Source of the DNA: Hallerella sp963629575
GTDB lineage: Bacteria; Fibrobacterota; Fibrobacteria; Fibrobacterales; Fibrobacteraceae
Direction of reading: 5' to 3'
DNA: 29,694 nt
Assembly: GCA_963629575.1 (NCBI GenBank)
Contig: CAVGIM010000038.1
Coordinates: forward strand, 1-29,694
Position numbers and translations under genes: made by a program. Positions 7,927 to 15,511 of this stretch are shown here, one piece after another. The first letter of the stretch is position 1; each line of letters begins with the position of its first letter. The notes beneath the pieces were generated by a model that was not told the DNA's origin, made no database searches, and saw nothing but the letters and a program-made list of their open reading frames with translations.

Positions 7927-9550
7927 CGGAAAAACGAAGTTCATCATCGTCACGGGCGGCGTGATTTCCGGTCTCGGCAAGGGCGTTGCCGCGGCGAGCA
8001 TCGGAGCGCTTCTTTCCGGGCGGATGAAAGTCGTCCCCGTCAAGTGCGACGGCTACCTGAATACGGATCCCGGCACGATGAACCCGACGGAACACGGCGA
8101 GGTCTATGTCCTCGACGACGGCGGGGAAGTCGATATGGACTTCGGGCATTACGAACGCTTCCTAAACGTTGTCGCGCGTTCCGAGTGGAGCCTCACCATG
8201 GGAAAGGTCTTCAAGCTCATTCTCGAAAAGGAACGCCGCGGAGACTACCTGGGTCATACGGTCCAGTTCATTCCGCATGTGACGAACGCTATCAAGGAAC
8301 ATTTCTACGAAGTGGCGAACGGAGAAAATGCGGACGTCGTCCTGATAGAAATCGGCGGAACGGTCGGCGACCTCGAAAACCAGTTCTTTATCGAAGCGGC
8401 CCGCCAGCTCTCGCATGAAGTCGGAAGCGAAAACTGCATGTTCGTGCATTTGACATATGTCCCGATTCCGTCCGGCGTCAAGGAACAGAAGTCCAAGCCC
8501 ACGCAGATGTCCGTCCGCGACCTGAACGAGCGCGGCATCTACCCGGACATCATCATCGCGCGCTGCGAAGAATTCCTGAAACCGCACATCAAGGAAAAAA
8601 TCGGTCTCTTCTGCAATCTGCCCGCGTCCCACGTGATTTCTGGCGTCGATGTCAAGCATGTCTATGAATGCCCGCTTGTCTATGACAAGGAAGGCGTTCC
8701 CGAAATTCTTCTGAAAAAGCTCCGCATCTATGCGCCTCCCAAGCTCGACGACTGGAGCCGCCTGGTCGATACGCTGAACAGAAACGAGGTGAAACCGCGC
8801 AAGGTACTGACGGTAGCCATCGGAGGAAAATATACGCGGCTTGAAGATTCCTACGCAAGCATCGTCGAGGCGCTGAACCATGTCTCTGCGCACCTGGACG
8901 TTCACGTGCTCATCCGCTGGATCGATACGGAAAAGCTCGAAACGCATCCCGAGGAAGTGGATGCCGACATGCAGGGCGTCGATGCGGTAATCGTTCCCGG
9001 GGGCTTTGGAATTCGCGGAATCGAGGGGAAGATAGTCCTCATTCGATATGTCCGCGAGCACAGGATGCCGTTCCTTGGAATCTGTTACGGAATGCAGCTC
9101 GCCGTCGTGGAATTTGCGCGGCACGTCTGCGGCATGAAAGACGCCGGGACGATGGAAACCGAAACCCCGACGCACCACGTGAAGGAACCCGTCATCGCCT
9201 ATCTGCCCGGGCAGGACAAGATCAAGGAAATGGGCGCGACAATGCGCCTCGGCGGTCATGACGTACTCATCCGCAAGGGGACGCTTGCCGAAAGGATCTA
9301 CGGCGCCTCCGAAATCCGGGAACGCTTCCGCCATCGCTACGAAGTCAATCCGAAGTATGTCGAAAGGCTCGAAAAGGGCGGTCTCGTATTCTCGGGCAAG
9401 GCGAAAGGCGAAGACATTATGCAGATCATGGAACTTCCGGACCATCCGTATTTCATGGCCTGCCAGTTCCATCCGGAACTCAAAAGTTCGCTTCTCAAGC
9501 CGGCTCCGCTGTTTCTCGGCCTTTTGAAGGCGGCAGATGAACGGGCCTGA
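7901..9550 (+). CDS. pyrG: CTP synthase
   Basis: The product is 549 aa, matching typical CTP synthases (about 535-550). It makes CTP from UTP, ATP and glutamine. The synthase domain starts with IIVTGGVISGLGKGVAAASIG near 14-34 (P-loop-like), then CDGYLNTDPGTMNP, HGEVYVLDDGGEVDMDFGHYERF and IGGTVGDLE. The C-terminal class I glutamine amidotransferase domain shows PGGFGIRG near 367, the nucleophile Cys395 in LGICYGMQ, and the His/Glu pair in FHPEL near 527. The start at 7901 gives about 12 residues before the family's conserved beginning. No later in-frame ATG would keep the P-loop, so the 26-base overlap with kdsB is accepted. Making CTP next to the CTP-consuming kdsB gene is metabolically coherent. 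Confidence 0.96.
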   Translation: MNQSENTYNGKTKFIIVTGGVISGLGKGVAAASIGALLSGRMKVVPVKCDGYLNTDPGTMNPTEHGEVYVLDDGGEVDMDFGHYERFLNVVARSEWSLTMGKVFKLILEKERRGDYLGHTVQFIPHVTNAIKEHFYEVANGENADVVLIEIGGTVGDLENQFFIEAARQLSHEVGSENCMFVHLTYVPIPSGVKEQKSKPTQMSVRDLNERGIYPDIIIARCEEFLKPHIKEKIGLFCNLPASHVISGVDVKHVYECPLVYDKEGVPEILLKKLRIYAPPKLDDWSRLVDTLNRNEVKPRKVLTVAIGGKYTRLEDSYASIVEALNHVSAHLDVHVLIRWIDTEKLETHPEEVDADMQGVDAVIVPGGFGIRGIEGKIVLIRYVREHRMPFLGICYGMQLAVVEFARHVCGMKDAGTMETETPTHHVKEPVIAYLPGQDKIKEMGATMRLGGHDVLIRKGTLAERIYGASEIRERFRHRYEVNPKYVERLEKGGLVFSGKAKGEDIMQIMELPDHPYFMACQFHPELKSSLLKPAPLFLGLLKAADERA

Positions 9551-9962
9551 GAAGAAGGTCTTTATATTGGCAATCTGTCTTTTCGCTCTCGGGCTTGCGG
9601 TCCGGCTTTCGCCATGGGATCCGGTGCCGCAAATCGAGGAATTTTCCTATGCGGAAGAATCCCGCGAAACGACTTTCGACAGGCAGCCGGACAAGGCGCT
9701 CCCGAAAGCGGAATTGCCGGCGAAGTCGAAAGGGAAGCGTTCCCGGAAGGCGAAACCCGCAGTCCATTTTCCGATAGCAATCAACCGGGCGACGGTCGGG
9801 GAACTTTGCGCTATCAAGGGGGTGGGGCCCAAGCTCGCCGAGAAGATCGTTGCCTATCGAACGCTCCATGGACGCTTTGCCGGTCCGGGGGACTTGAAAA
9901 AAGTCGCGGGAATTGGCAAAAAAAAAGCGGAAACGATTCTCGCCTTTGTCGTTTTTGACTAG
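9537..9962 (+). CDS. comEA: ComEA-like membrane-anchored helix-hairpin-helix DNA-binding protein
   Basis: The product is 141 aa. A single membrane segment sits right after the start (VFILAICLFALGLAVRL, about 8-24). A Lys/Arg-rich linker follows (about 50-75), then two helix-hairpin-helix motifs: INRATVGELCAIKGVGPKLAEKI (about 82-104) and DLKKVAGIGKKKAETI (about 119-134), the ComEA pattern. ComEA binds incoming double-stranded DNA at the periplasmic face of the inner membrane during natural transformation. The start is supported by the immediate membrane anchor and overlaps the pyrG stop by 14 bases. An A9 tract at 9918-9926 encodes the Lys triplet of the second hairpin. With pilB and pilM nearby this suggests a DNA-uptake system, but a general HhH protein cannot be excluded. 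Confidence 0.8.
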   Translation: MNGPEKKVFILAICLFALGLAVRLSPWDPVPQIEEFSYAEESRETTFDRQPDKALPKAELPAKSKGKRSRKAKPAVHFPIAINRATVGELCAIKGVGPKLAEKIVAYRTLHGRFAGPGDLKKVAGIGKKKAETILAFVVFD

Positions 9963-9988
9963 TTTTAAAAGAAAAAGAACGATACACT

Positions 9989-10897
9989 ATGGCCGATACC
10001 AAATTGCATCTAGGCATTGAAGCGGGCGAAGTCCTGCTCAAGGTCGCCCTTTACGACCCTTGCGAAAGGAAGGTCGTCAAGACGGCGATACTCGATACGG
10101 AAACAAACCCGCTAGACGACGTCTCTTCTTTCGAGGCTGCGCTCCAGGCGTGGCTCGCAGCGAACGAAGAAATCCAGGTTGGCTCTGTCGGCCTCGCCGT
10201 ATCGTCGTTCCGCGCGGTGGTCCGCGAACTGTTTGTTCCGCCCGAAGCGAAAAATGTCCGGGAATACGTGGAATGGTATCTGGGAACTCTCGTCAACACG
10301 AACGTGAACGAGTATGTCCTGGATTTCGCGGAACTCGGAGGGTCGCCGGATCTGGGACGGACGGTTCTCATGATTGCGCTCAGGAAGACCTGGGTGAATT
10401 CCATCCGCAAGGGCTTTCGCAACCAGCAGATTGCTCCGAAAATCCTCGAAGTCGATGCGCTGTCCATCATGAACCTTCTTGAAGTGGGTTCCGGCCTCGG
10501 TTCCCAGGTAAAATGCGTCATCAAGGCGGATGTGACCGGCGTGATGCTTCTGTGGGCGGCCAAGGACGATTTGCGCGCCCTGCGATGCGTCTCGACATAC
10601 GATCTTGCGGGAAAGGCCCGGGAAGAAGCCTATTCGGAACTCGCCCGGAACATCCAGGATCAGGTCCAGGGAGTTGCCGATCTTTCTGGAATTTCGGTTC
10701 CGCAATACCTGCTCTGCGGAGAACTCGCCTCGGACATTCTTTTTGTCGAGCACTTGAAAAAGGTTCTCGGCGATTCGCCGGTCCTTCCGATGGATTCCTT
10801 CGCAAACATTCGTCTTCCGGTTGATGAAGAAAGCGCAAGGCACGTGCTTTCCTGTGTCGGTGCCATTGGAGTTGCCTTGAGGAGTGCGAAGCCATGA
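9989..10897 (+). CDS. pilM: PilM-like actin-fold type IV pilus assembly protein
   Basis: The product is 302 aa, somewhat shorter than typical PilM (about 350). Seen features match the actin-like fold: a phosphate-1-type strand pair LGIEAGEVLLKVALYD at 8-23, a PilM-style ILEVDALSIMNLLE segment near 150-165, LCGELASDILFVEHLKKVLG near 240-259 (the adenosine-type loop), PVLPMDSFANI near 264, and a CVGAIGVALR C terminus. PilM is a cytoplasmic protein that binds the N-terminal tail of PilN to build the inner-membrane platform. The next gene starts 4 bases before this one ends and begins MIELNLIEA, close to the MIxxNLL tail that PilM recognises in PilN, which strongly supports the call. A GspL-like role in type II secretion is a less likely alternative. 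Confidence 0.75.
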   Translation: MADTKLHLGIEAGEVLLKVALYDPCERKVVKTAILDTETNPLDDVSSFEAALQAWLAANEEIQVGSVGLAVSSFRAVVRELFVPPEAKNVREYVEWYLGTLVNTNVNEYVLDFAELGGSPDLGRTVLMIALRKTWVNSIRKGFRNQQIAPKILEVDALSIMNLLEVGSGLGSQVKCVIKADVTGVMLLWAAKDDLRALRCVSTYDLAGKAREEAYSELARNIQDQVQGVADLSGISVPQYLLCGELASDILFVEHLKKVLGDSPVLPMDSFANIRLPVDEESARHVLSCVGAIGVALRSAKP

Positions 10898-11928
10898 TCG
10901 AGCTGAATTTAATCGAAGCGGTTTCGCATCCGTCTTCCGTCCAAGCGTCTCCGGTCGTCGTCGCCTCGTCGGACGTGCGAAAAAGCGGGTCTAGAAAGTT
11001 TGTCCTTGCCGTTCTTGCGCTTGTCGTCTTGCTTGTCGCCGGTACAGGTTTCCTGAAAATTGCCGGGCTTCCGCATGCGCTCGAAGGGGTCTTTCCGATT
11101 CCGCTTCTCGATGTCCTGGGTATCGACGATCCTAGCCGTCTAGGCCCGGAGCTGAATTCCAGACAGTTCGGGCAGACGACCACCGCCGGAGGTTCTATCG
11201 AGAGCCGTCGCGCGGCAGCGGAGGAAGCCGCCGTTCGGGAAGCCTTGGCGAATTCCGCGGAACGCGTGGTAAAGGACGTGCAGCCGTCGATGTTCGGAAT
11301 GGAGAAGCGTTCCGACTTCGCTTCCTTCTTGCCGATGGAAAAGGTCGTTTACGAAAAGTCGATGGCGGCGCAGATCCTCGCCTTTGTCAATGCGGTCACG
11401 CCGGACGGTGTCAGTTTTGCCGAATTGACATATGCCGCCCCGAATTTCTACTACGTCCGCGGCGTCGCGGAATCCCCGACGGTCCAGCGCAATTATCTGG
11501 AACGCCTCAAGATGGGCAGCGCCGACTTCAAGACTCCGAAGCTTCCCGAAAATGCGCCGGCGACGTCGCTTACCGCCTACGGAGTCATCTCGGCGAAGGT
11601 CGAGGCTCCGGGAACCCAGAAGCCCGGTCCGGTTCCCTTTGTCAAGGAAAGCGAGATTTCCGGGGAACTCGACGCGCTTCGCGGTCTCGACGCGAATGGA
11701 AAGTTGCGCCTTTCGGGAATCAGGAATCCCAAAGTCGAGGACTTTGGCGTCTTCAAGAGCTATACGTATAAAGTAACGACGACGGCTGATTTCCAGACGG
11801 TTCTGCGCTTTATCGAAGCCCTTTCGGGAAGCGCCGTCCGCGTGGGCGTGGAGCGCATCACGATGACCGCTTCCGGCAAGAACGGAATCTTGACCGCGAT
11901 GACTCTCGTCATCTATTCGTCGAACTGA
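10894..11928 (+). CDS. PilN-PilO-like fusion protein of the type IV pilus inner-membrane platform
   Basis: The product is 344 aa. It starts MIELNLIEA, like the PilM-binding tail of PilN. One membrane segment follows at about 35-52 (KFVLAVLALVVLLVAGTG), then a periplasmic region. Residues around 150-205 (ILAFVNAVTPDGVSFAEL, then YYVRGVAES) resemble the PilN ferredoxin-like domain. Residues around 285-340 (YTYKVTTTADFQTVLRFIEAL, RVGVERITM, then LVIYSS) resemble the PilO C-terminal domain. PilN and PilO are normally two proteins, each with its own membrane helix, and form a heterodimer. Here both periplasmic folds seem to sit behind one helix. The 4-base overlap with pilM implies coupled expression. 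No pilP or pilQ follows; rsmD begins on the last base. The fusion reading is inference from pattern matching. Confidence 0.6.
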   Translation: MIELNLIEAVSHPSSVQASPVVVASSDVRKSGSRKFVLAVLALVVLLVAGTGFLKIAGLPHALEGVFPIPLLDVLGIDDPSRLGPELNSRQFGQTTTAGGSIESRRAAAEEAAVREALANSAERVVKDVQPSMFGMEKRSDFASFLPMEKVVYEKSMAAQILAFVNAVTPDGVSFAELTYAAPNFYYVRGVAESPTVQRNYLERLKMGSADFKTPKLPENAPATSLTAYGVISAKVEAPGTQKPGPVPFVKESEISGELDALRGLDANGKLRLSGIRNPKVEDFGVFKSYTYKVTTTADFQTVLRFIEALSGSAVRVGVERITMTASGKNGILTAMTLVIYSSN

Positions 11929-12461
11929 TGTCTATCCGAATTACCGGTGGAACCTTTCGCGGTCGCCTTGTCGCTTCTCCGCAAACATCGCGAACACGCC
12001 CGACCGGAGCAATGGCGCGAGAAGCCCTCTTCAACATTTTGCAGGATGTTTCGGATTTTCGCGTTCTCGATCTCTTTGCGGGTTCAGGAATCGTGGGCAT
12101 CGAGTTTCTCAGCCGCGGAGCGAAGTCGGTTGTCGCCGTCGAAAGAAATTTGTCCCAGGCGCGTTCCCTCGAAGCGTCGTACAGGTCGCTCGGAATTTCG
12201 GAATCCCTTCGCCTGCATGTGGCCGATGCGTCGAATTTCCTCGCGAAGGCTCGTGCCGCAAACGAGCGCTTCGACTTTATCTACGCGGATCCGCCCTTTA
12301 CGGAAGCCTATCCCGATCTGCGACCGTTTCTCGACTTGCTTGTCCCGTCGGGAATCGCCGTCTTTGAAGTTCCGTCCCGAAACGTGCCGGAATGGGCGAA
12401 GCTTGGGCGAATCCGCTCTTACGGCGAAAGCTCTCTCGTCTTTTTCCATGCAACTTTGTAG
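11928..12461 (+). CDS. rsmD: 16S rRNA (guanine(966)-N(2))-methyltransferase
   Basis: The product is 177 aa, the usual RsmD length. It begins with the family-typical MSIRITGGTFRGR and RPTGAMAREALFNIL (the RPT...REALFNIL signature). The S-adenosylmethionine loop LDLFAGSGIVGIE is at about 47-59 and the catalytic DPPF-type motif YADPPF at 119-124. The enzyme methylates N2 of G966 in 16S rRNA during small-subunit assembly. The ATG shares one base with the preceding stop (TGATG). coaD follows 9 bases later, a pairing very common in bacteria. Confidence 0.93.
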   Translation: MSIRITGGTFRGRLVASPQTSRTRPTGAMAREALFNILQDVSDFRVLDLFAGSGIVGIEFLSRGAKSVVAVERNLSQARSLEASYRSLGISESLRLHVADASNFLAKARAANERFDFIYADPPFTEAYPDLRPFLDLLVPSGIAVFEVPSRNVPEWAKLGRIRSYGESSLVFFHATL

Positions 12462-12470
12462 ATTTGTGAC

Positions 12471-12974
12471 ATGAATCGTAAAGCCGTTCTTGCCGGTTCG
12501 TTTGACCCTTTCACTCTCGCGCACCTCGACATCGTGCAAAAGGCATCCGCGCTTTTTGATTCGGTAACCGTGCTGGTGGGAGTGAACCGGCGCAAGCATC
12601 CGCTTTTTCCTCTCGAAAGACGCGTTGCCCTGATTGAAAGCGCAACCGGAGCGATGTCGAACGTTTTCGTGGATTCCTTCGAAGGCTTGACTGTCGATTA
12701 CCTGGAAAAATCCGGCGCGAACTTCTTGGTTCGTGGTGTCAGGTCCGCGTCCGAATTCGATGCGGAGCAAAATCTCGCCTGGAACAACCACCTGTTGAAT
12801 CCGCGGATCGAAACGGTGTTTCTTCCGGTCGCGCCGGAATACGCGTCGATTTCAAGCTCGGTCGTGCGAGAAATTCTTTCCTTTGGCGGAGACGTTTCGA
12901 AAATGCTTCCCGCTTCTATCCTCAACGATTTACGCAACGGAGACTTGTCCGATGTTCGGTTTGAAACCATTTAG
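12471..12974 (+). CDS. coaD: Phosphopantetheine adenylyltransferase
   Basis: The product is 167 aa, standard for CoaD, which transfers AMP from ATP to 4'-phosphopantetheine in the penultimate step of coenzyme A synthesis. Seen: AGSFDPFT at 8-15, RRKHPLFPLERRVALI near 40, the conserved VRGVRSASEFDAEQNLAWNN region near 85-106, and ISSSVVREI (ISSxxxR signature) near 130. One oddity: the nucleotidyltransferase TxGH motif reads TLAH (15-18), with Ala in place of the normally conserved Gly. The rest of the active site looks intact, so activity is still expected. The 3' end overlaps the rhomboid gene by 23 bases. Confidence 0.93.
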   Translation: MNRKAVLAGSFDPFTLAHLDIVQKASALFDSVTVLVGVNRRKHPLFPLERRVALIESATGAMSNVFVDSFEGLTVDYLEKSGANFLVRGVRSASEFDAEQNLAWNNHLLNPRIETVFLPVAPEYASISSSVVREILSFGGDVSKMLPASILNDLRNGDLSDVRFETI

Positions 12975-13776
12975 AGAGCTTTCGTCTCCGATTCGCATTT
13001 TGCTTTCTATCAATGCGGTTGTCTTCGCGATATGCTTTCTCTCGAATCTTTTCGGATTGGACGGGATTGAACGGCTGCTTCTAGGCTATGGTGCGCTACT
13101 TCCTGTCGCCTATGCGGATGTCTGGCGCTTTGTGACCTATGCCTTTTTGCACGTGAATGCCTGGCATTTTCTGTTTAACATGCTCGCTCTCTGGATGTTT
13201 GGAGACGATGTCGCCCTGGAAATCGGATTTCGCCGTTTCTGGATTCTGTATCTTTTCTGCGCCGTGTTTGCCGGCGTGTTCAGCATTCCGTTCTACCTGT
13301 TTGGCGCGATGTCCCCGATGGCTTTCATCATCGGAGCTTCCGGTGCGCTGATGGGCGTCTTTGTCGCCTATGCGAAGCTCTTTCCGAATCGGATGATCCT
13401 TCTCTTCTTTGTCGTGCCGATGCGGATAAGGCACGCCATCTGGGTCTTTGTCGCGCTGGACGTCCTTTTTGCCAATTCCGGCGATACGATTGCCCACTTT
13501 ACCCACTTGGGCGGGATTCTTTCCGGTTTTCTCTGCATGTATCTTTTCGAAAATCGCGTCTGGGACAGGCTGCGCGGAAATCTTTCGGACCGTCGTCGGG
13601 AAAAATCGAGACGCGATGCGGAACCGCTCGAAGGCGAAGTGCGCTACCTGGACAGCGAAAAGGAATTGAACGCGATTCTGAAAAAGGTGAGCGAAAACGG
13701 AATCGCTTCGCTTACGGAGTCGGAAAAGTCATTTTTAATCAGGGAAAGCGCCCGTCGTAAAGGTCGGCGTTTTTAA
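12952..13776 (+). CDS. Rhomboid family intramembrane serine protease
   Basis: The frame is open earlier, but the start is placed at the ATG at 12952. It follows a GGAG Shine-Dalgarno sequence at a good distance and opens into the first domain, giving 274 aa. Six hydrophobic segments are visible. Catalytic features: HVNAWHFLFNMLALWMFG near 67-84 (the conserved His/Asn-rich second helix), Ser130 in IGASGALMG (GxSG), and His185 in HFTHLGG. The cytoplasmic tail ends with LNAILKKVSENGIASLTESEK, a short C-terminal domain common in rhomboids outside the proteobacterial GlpG group. Rhomboids cut transmembrane substrates within the membrane; the substrate here is unknown. PfkB kinase follows after 9 bases. 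Confidence 0.92.
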   Translation: MFGLKPFRELSSPIRILLSINAVVFAICFLSNLFGLDGIERLLLGYGALLPVAYADVWRFVTYAFLHVNAWHFLFNMLALWMFGDDVALEIGFRRFWILYLFCAVFAGVFSIPFYLFGAMSPMAFIIGASGALMGVFVAYAKLFPNRMILLFFVVPMRIRHAIWVFVALDVLFANSGDTIAHFTHLGGILSGFLCMYLFENRVWDRLRGNLSDRRREKSRRDAEPLEGEVRYLDSEKELNAILKKVSENGIASLTESEKSFLIRESARRKGRRF

Positions 13777-13785
13777 CGGTTTGCC

Positions 13786-14754
13786 ATGAAAAAGGTTCTA
13801 GGATTCGGTGCGGCTCTGGTCGATCAGCTTGTAAATGTCGATGACGCCTGGGTTTGCGAGGCCGGAGTATCGAAGGGCGGAATGAACCCTGTCGATGACG
13901 CGACGATGCGAACGCTGCTTGCCCGGGTCGAAAATCCGCAAATCGTTCCGGGGGGAGCCGCCTGCAATACGGTTGTCGGCGTGGCGAAACTCGGCGGAAG
14001 GGCTTCCTTTCTATCGAAAGTCGGAAACGACGAACTTGGCGAACTGTTCGCGCGGCATCTCGAAAAATGCGGTGTGGAAAATCGGATGACGAAATCTTCC
14101 GTGGCGACGGGAACGGTTCTTTCCGCGGTTACCCCGGATGCGGAGCGGACCATGTTTACTTTTCTGGGCGCTTCGAACGAATTCTTCGCATCGGAAATTT
14201 CGCCGGAACTTTTTGACGATGTCGGAATTCTTTACCTGGAGGGCTACCGGGCCTATAGCGAGGAGTGCTTTGTGAAAGCCGTGCAGATGGCGCACCGGTT
14301 CGGGGCGAAGACCGCTCTCGATTTTGGCTCGTTTGGCGTGGTGAACGATTGTCGCGCTCTTTTCGAACGGCTTCTTTCCGCAAGGGAAATCGACATTCTC
14401 GTTGCGAACGAGGACGAAGCGAAGGCCTTTACGGGCGTTTCGGAAGAGGCCGCGCTCGAAGAGCTTGCCGGAATTTGCAATGTGGCGGTGGTGAAGCTCG
14501 GTGCGCGCGGGGCGCTTGTCGCTTCGAACGGCGAAGTGCATCGGATAAAGTCGGGCGCGGCGAAAGCTCTCGATACGACGGGAGCCGGTGATCTGTGGGC
14601 TTCGGGATTTCTCTACGGGCTCTTGTCGGGCTATTCGATGGAACGCGCCGGAACGCTCGGAAGTCTTGTCGCGAACGAGGTTGTCCAGGTTGTCGGAGCG
14701 CAAATACCCGAAAGCGGTTGGGAACGGATTCGCGAGGAGATGAAGAATGTCTGA
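13786..14754 (+). CDS. PfkB-family carbohydrate/nucleoside kinase (adenosine kinase-like)
   Basis: The product is 322 aa with the ribokinase fold. Signature 1 appears as GGAACNTVVGVAKLGGRASFL from about 56 and KVGNDELGELFARHLEKCGV near 75-94. Signature 2 is DTTGAGDLWASGFL from 263, with catalytic Asp269 and the anion-hole GAGD. The start (VLGFGAALVDQLVNVDD) resembles the adenosine kinase-like branch, which phosphorylates nucleosides or sugars at a CH2OH group using ATP, but the substrate cannot be settled from the motifs. It overlaps the next gene by 8 bases and follows the rhomboid gene after 9. The cell location is cytoplasmic. Confidence 0.88.
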   Translation: MKKVLGFGAALVDQLVNVDDAWVCEAGVSKGGMNPVDDATMRTLLARVENPQIVPGGAACNTVVGVAKLGGRASFLSKVGNDELGELFARHLEKCGVENRMTKSSVATGTVLSAVTPDAERTMFTFLGASNEFFASEISPELFDDVGILYLEGYRAYSEECFVKAVQMAHRFGAKTALDFGSFGVVNDCRALFERLLSAREIDILVANEDEAKAFTGVSEEAALEELAGICNVAVVKLGARGALVASNGEVHRIKSGAAKALDTTGAGDLWASGFLYGLLSGYSMERAGTLGSLVANEVVQVVGAQIPESGWERIREEMKNV

Positions 14755-15511
14755 AGAAGTCGAAAAGCTCGAATGGATGACGCTTGAAACCTTTGGCTCC
14801 CTTGACGAGGCGAAGGCTCTGGTCGCCCTGCTCGGAGAAAACGCTATCGAGGCGAACCTGGTAAACGATGCGAACATGGGCGGGGATCCGCTGGGACTGG
14901 ACTTCCAGAACCGGGGGGCGGATTCCTGCATCGTGAAGGTTCACGCGAAGGACATCGAACGGGCTCGACGAATCCTCGAAGCGGGCGTCCGTGCCGAAGT
15001 ATCGAATGCGGACGAAATCAGCATGGAAATGCTCGGAAACTTTTCCGACGAGGAGCTTCTCGAAATTCTGCAGAAACAGGACGAGTGGAATCCGGAAAAC
15101 GTCATTCTCGCGCAAAGGATTCTCGAATCGCACGGCAAGGTCTATTCGGAAGAGGACTTGAAGCGCTTTTTCGACGAGCGCGTGGAAGTTCTTCGCCAAC
15201 CGGTCGCTGTCGGGGCTTCGAGCGTCGTTCTCGCCTTTTTCGGAGTCGTTCTGTCGCTCGCTCTCGATTTGGGAAATTTTGTCTTCCTCGACTGCAAGGA
15301 CTATCTGTATGCGCTCCTTGCATCCGGATTCTGCGCATGCCTTTCCTTTATCGCCGGACTGAACTGGACCTATCGCCGGAAGCGCTTGCCGAATGGCGAA
15401 AAGGTCTTTGCCTTTTCTTCGAGGATTCGAAGGATTGCGTTTATCGAACTGGTTCTTTCCGCGCTTGCGCTTGGCCTTGTCGTTCTAGGCATCGCGATGC
15501 GGACCATCTAG
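14747..15511 (+). CDS. DUF2007-like membrane protein
   Basis: The product is 254 aa. The N-terminal part (about 12-80) has the pattern of DUF2007 putative signal-transducing domains: LETFGSLDEAKALVALLGENAIEA, then a V-x-V-x-x-x-D strand and ERARRILEAG. A charged helical segment follows (about 95-150), then three hydrophobic segments near 153-182, 186-207 and 229-251, which place it in the inner membrane with the DUF2007-like part probably in the cytoplasm. The biochemical role is unknown. It is the last gene of the plus-strand run and its TAG stop shares CTAG with the recG stop on the other strand, leaving no room for a terminator between them. Confidence 0.7.
   Translation: MSEEVEKLEWMTLETFGSLDEAKALVALLGENAIEANLVNDANMGGDPLGLDFQNRGADSCIVKVHAKDIERARRILEAGVRAEVSNADEISMEMLGNFSDEELLEILQKQDEWNPENVILAQRILESHGKVYSEEDLKRFFDERVEVLRQPVAVGASSVVLAFFGVVLSLALDLGNFVFLDCKDYLYALLASGFCACLSFIAGLNWTYRRKRLPNGEKVFAFSSRIRRIAFIELVLSALALGLVVLGIAMRTI

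Noticed and set aside
8162..9472. Long antisense open frame across pyrG
   Set aside because: Shadow of pyrG codon bias with no recognisable domain.
9556..9568. TATATT-containing site inside comEA as a pilM promoter
   Set aside because: It is about 420 bases upstream, encodes part of the comEA membrane helix, and lacks the AATTyC context of the better cores.
12883..12951. Upstream extension of the rhomboid frame within coaD
   Set aside because: The ATG at 12952 has a GGAG site and begins the family-like N terminus. The upstream codons lie in well-conserved coaD sequence.
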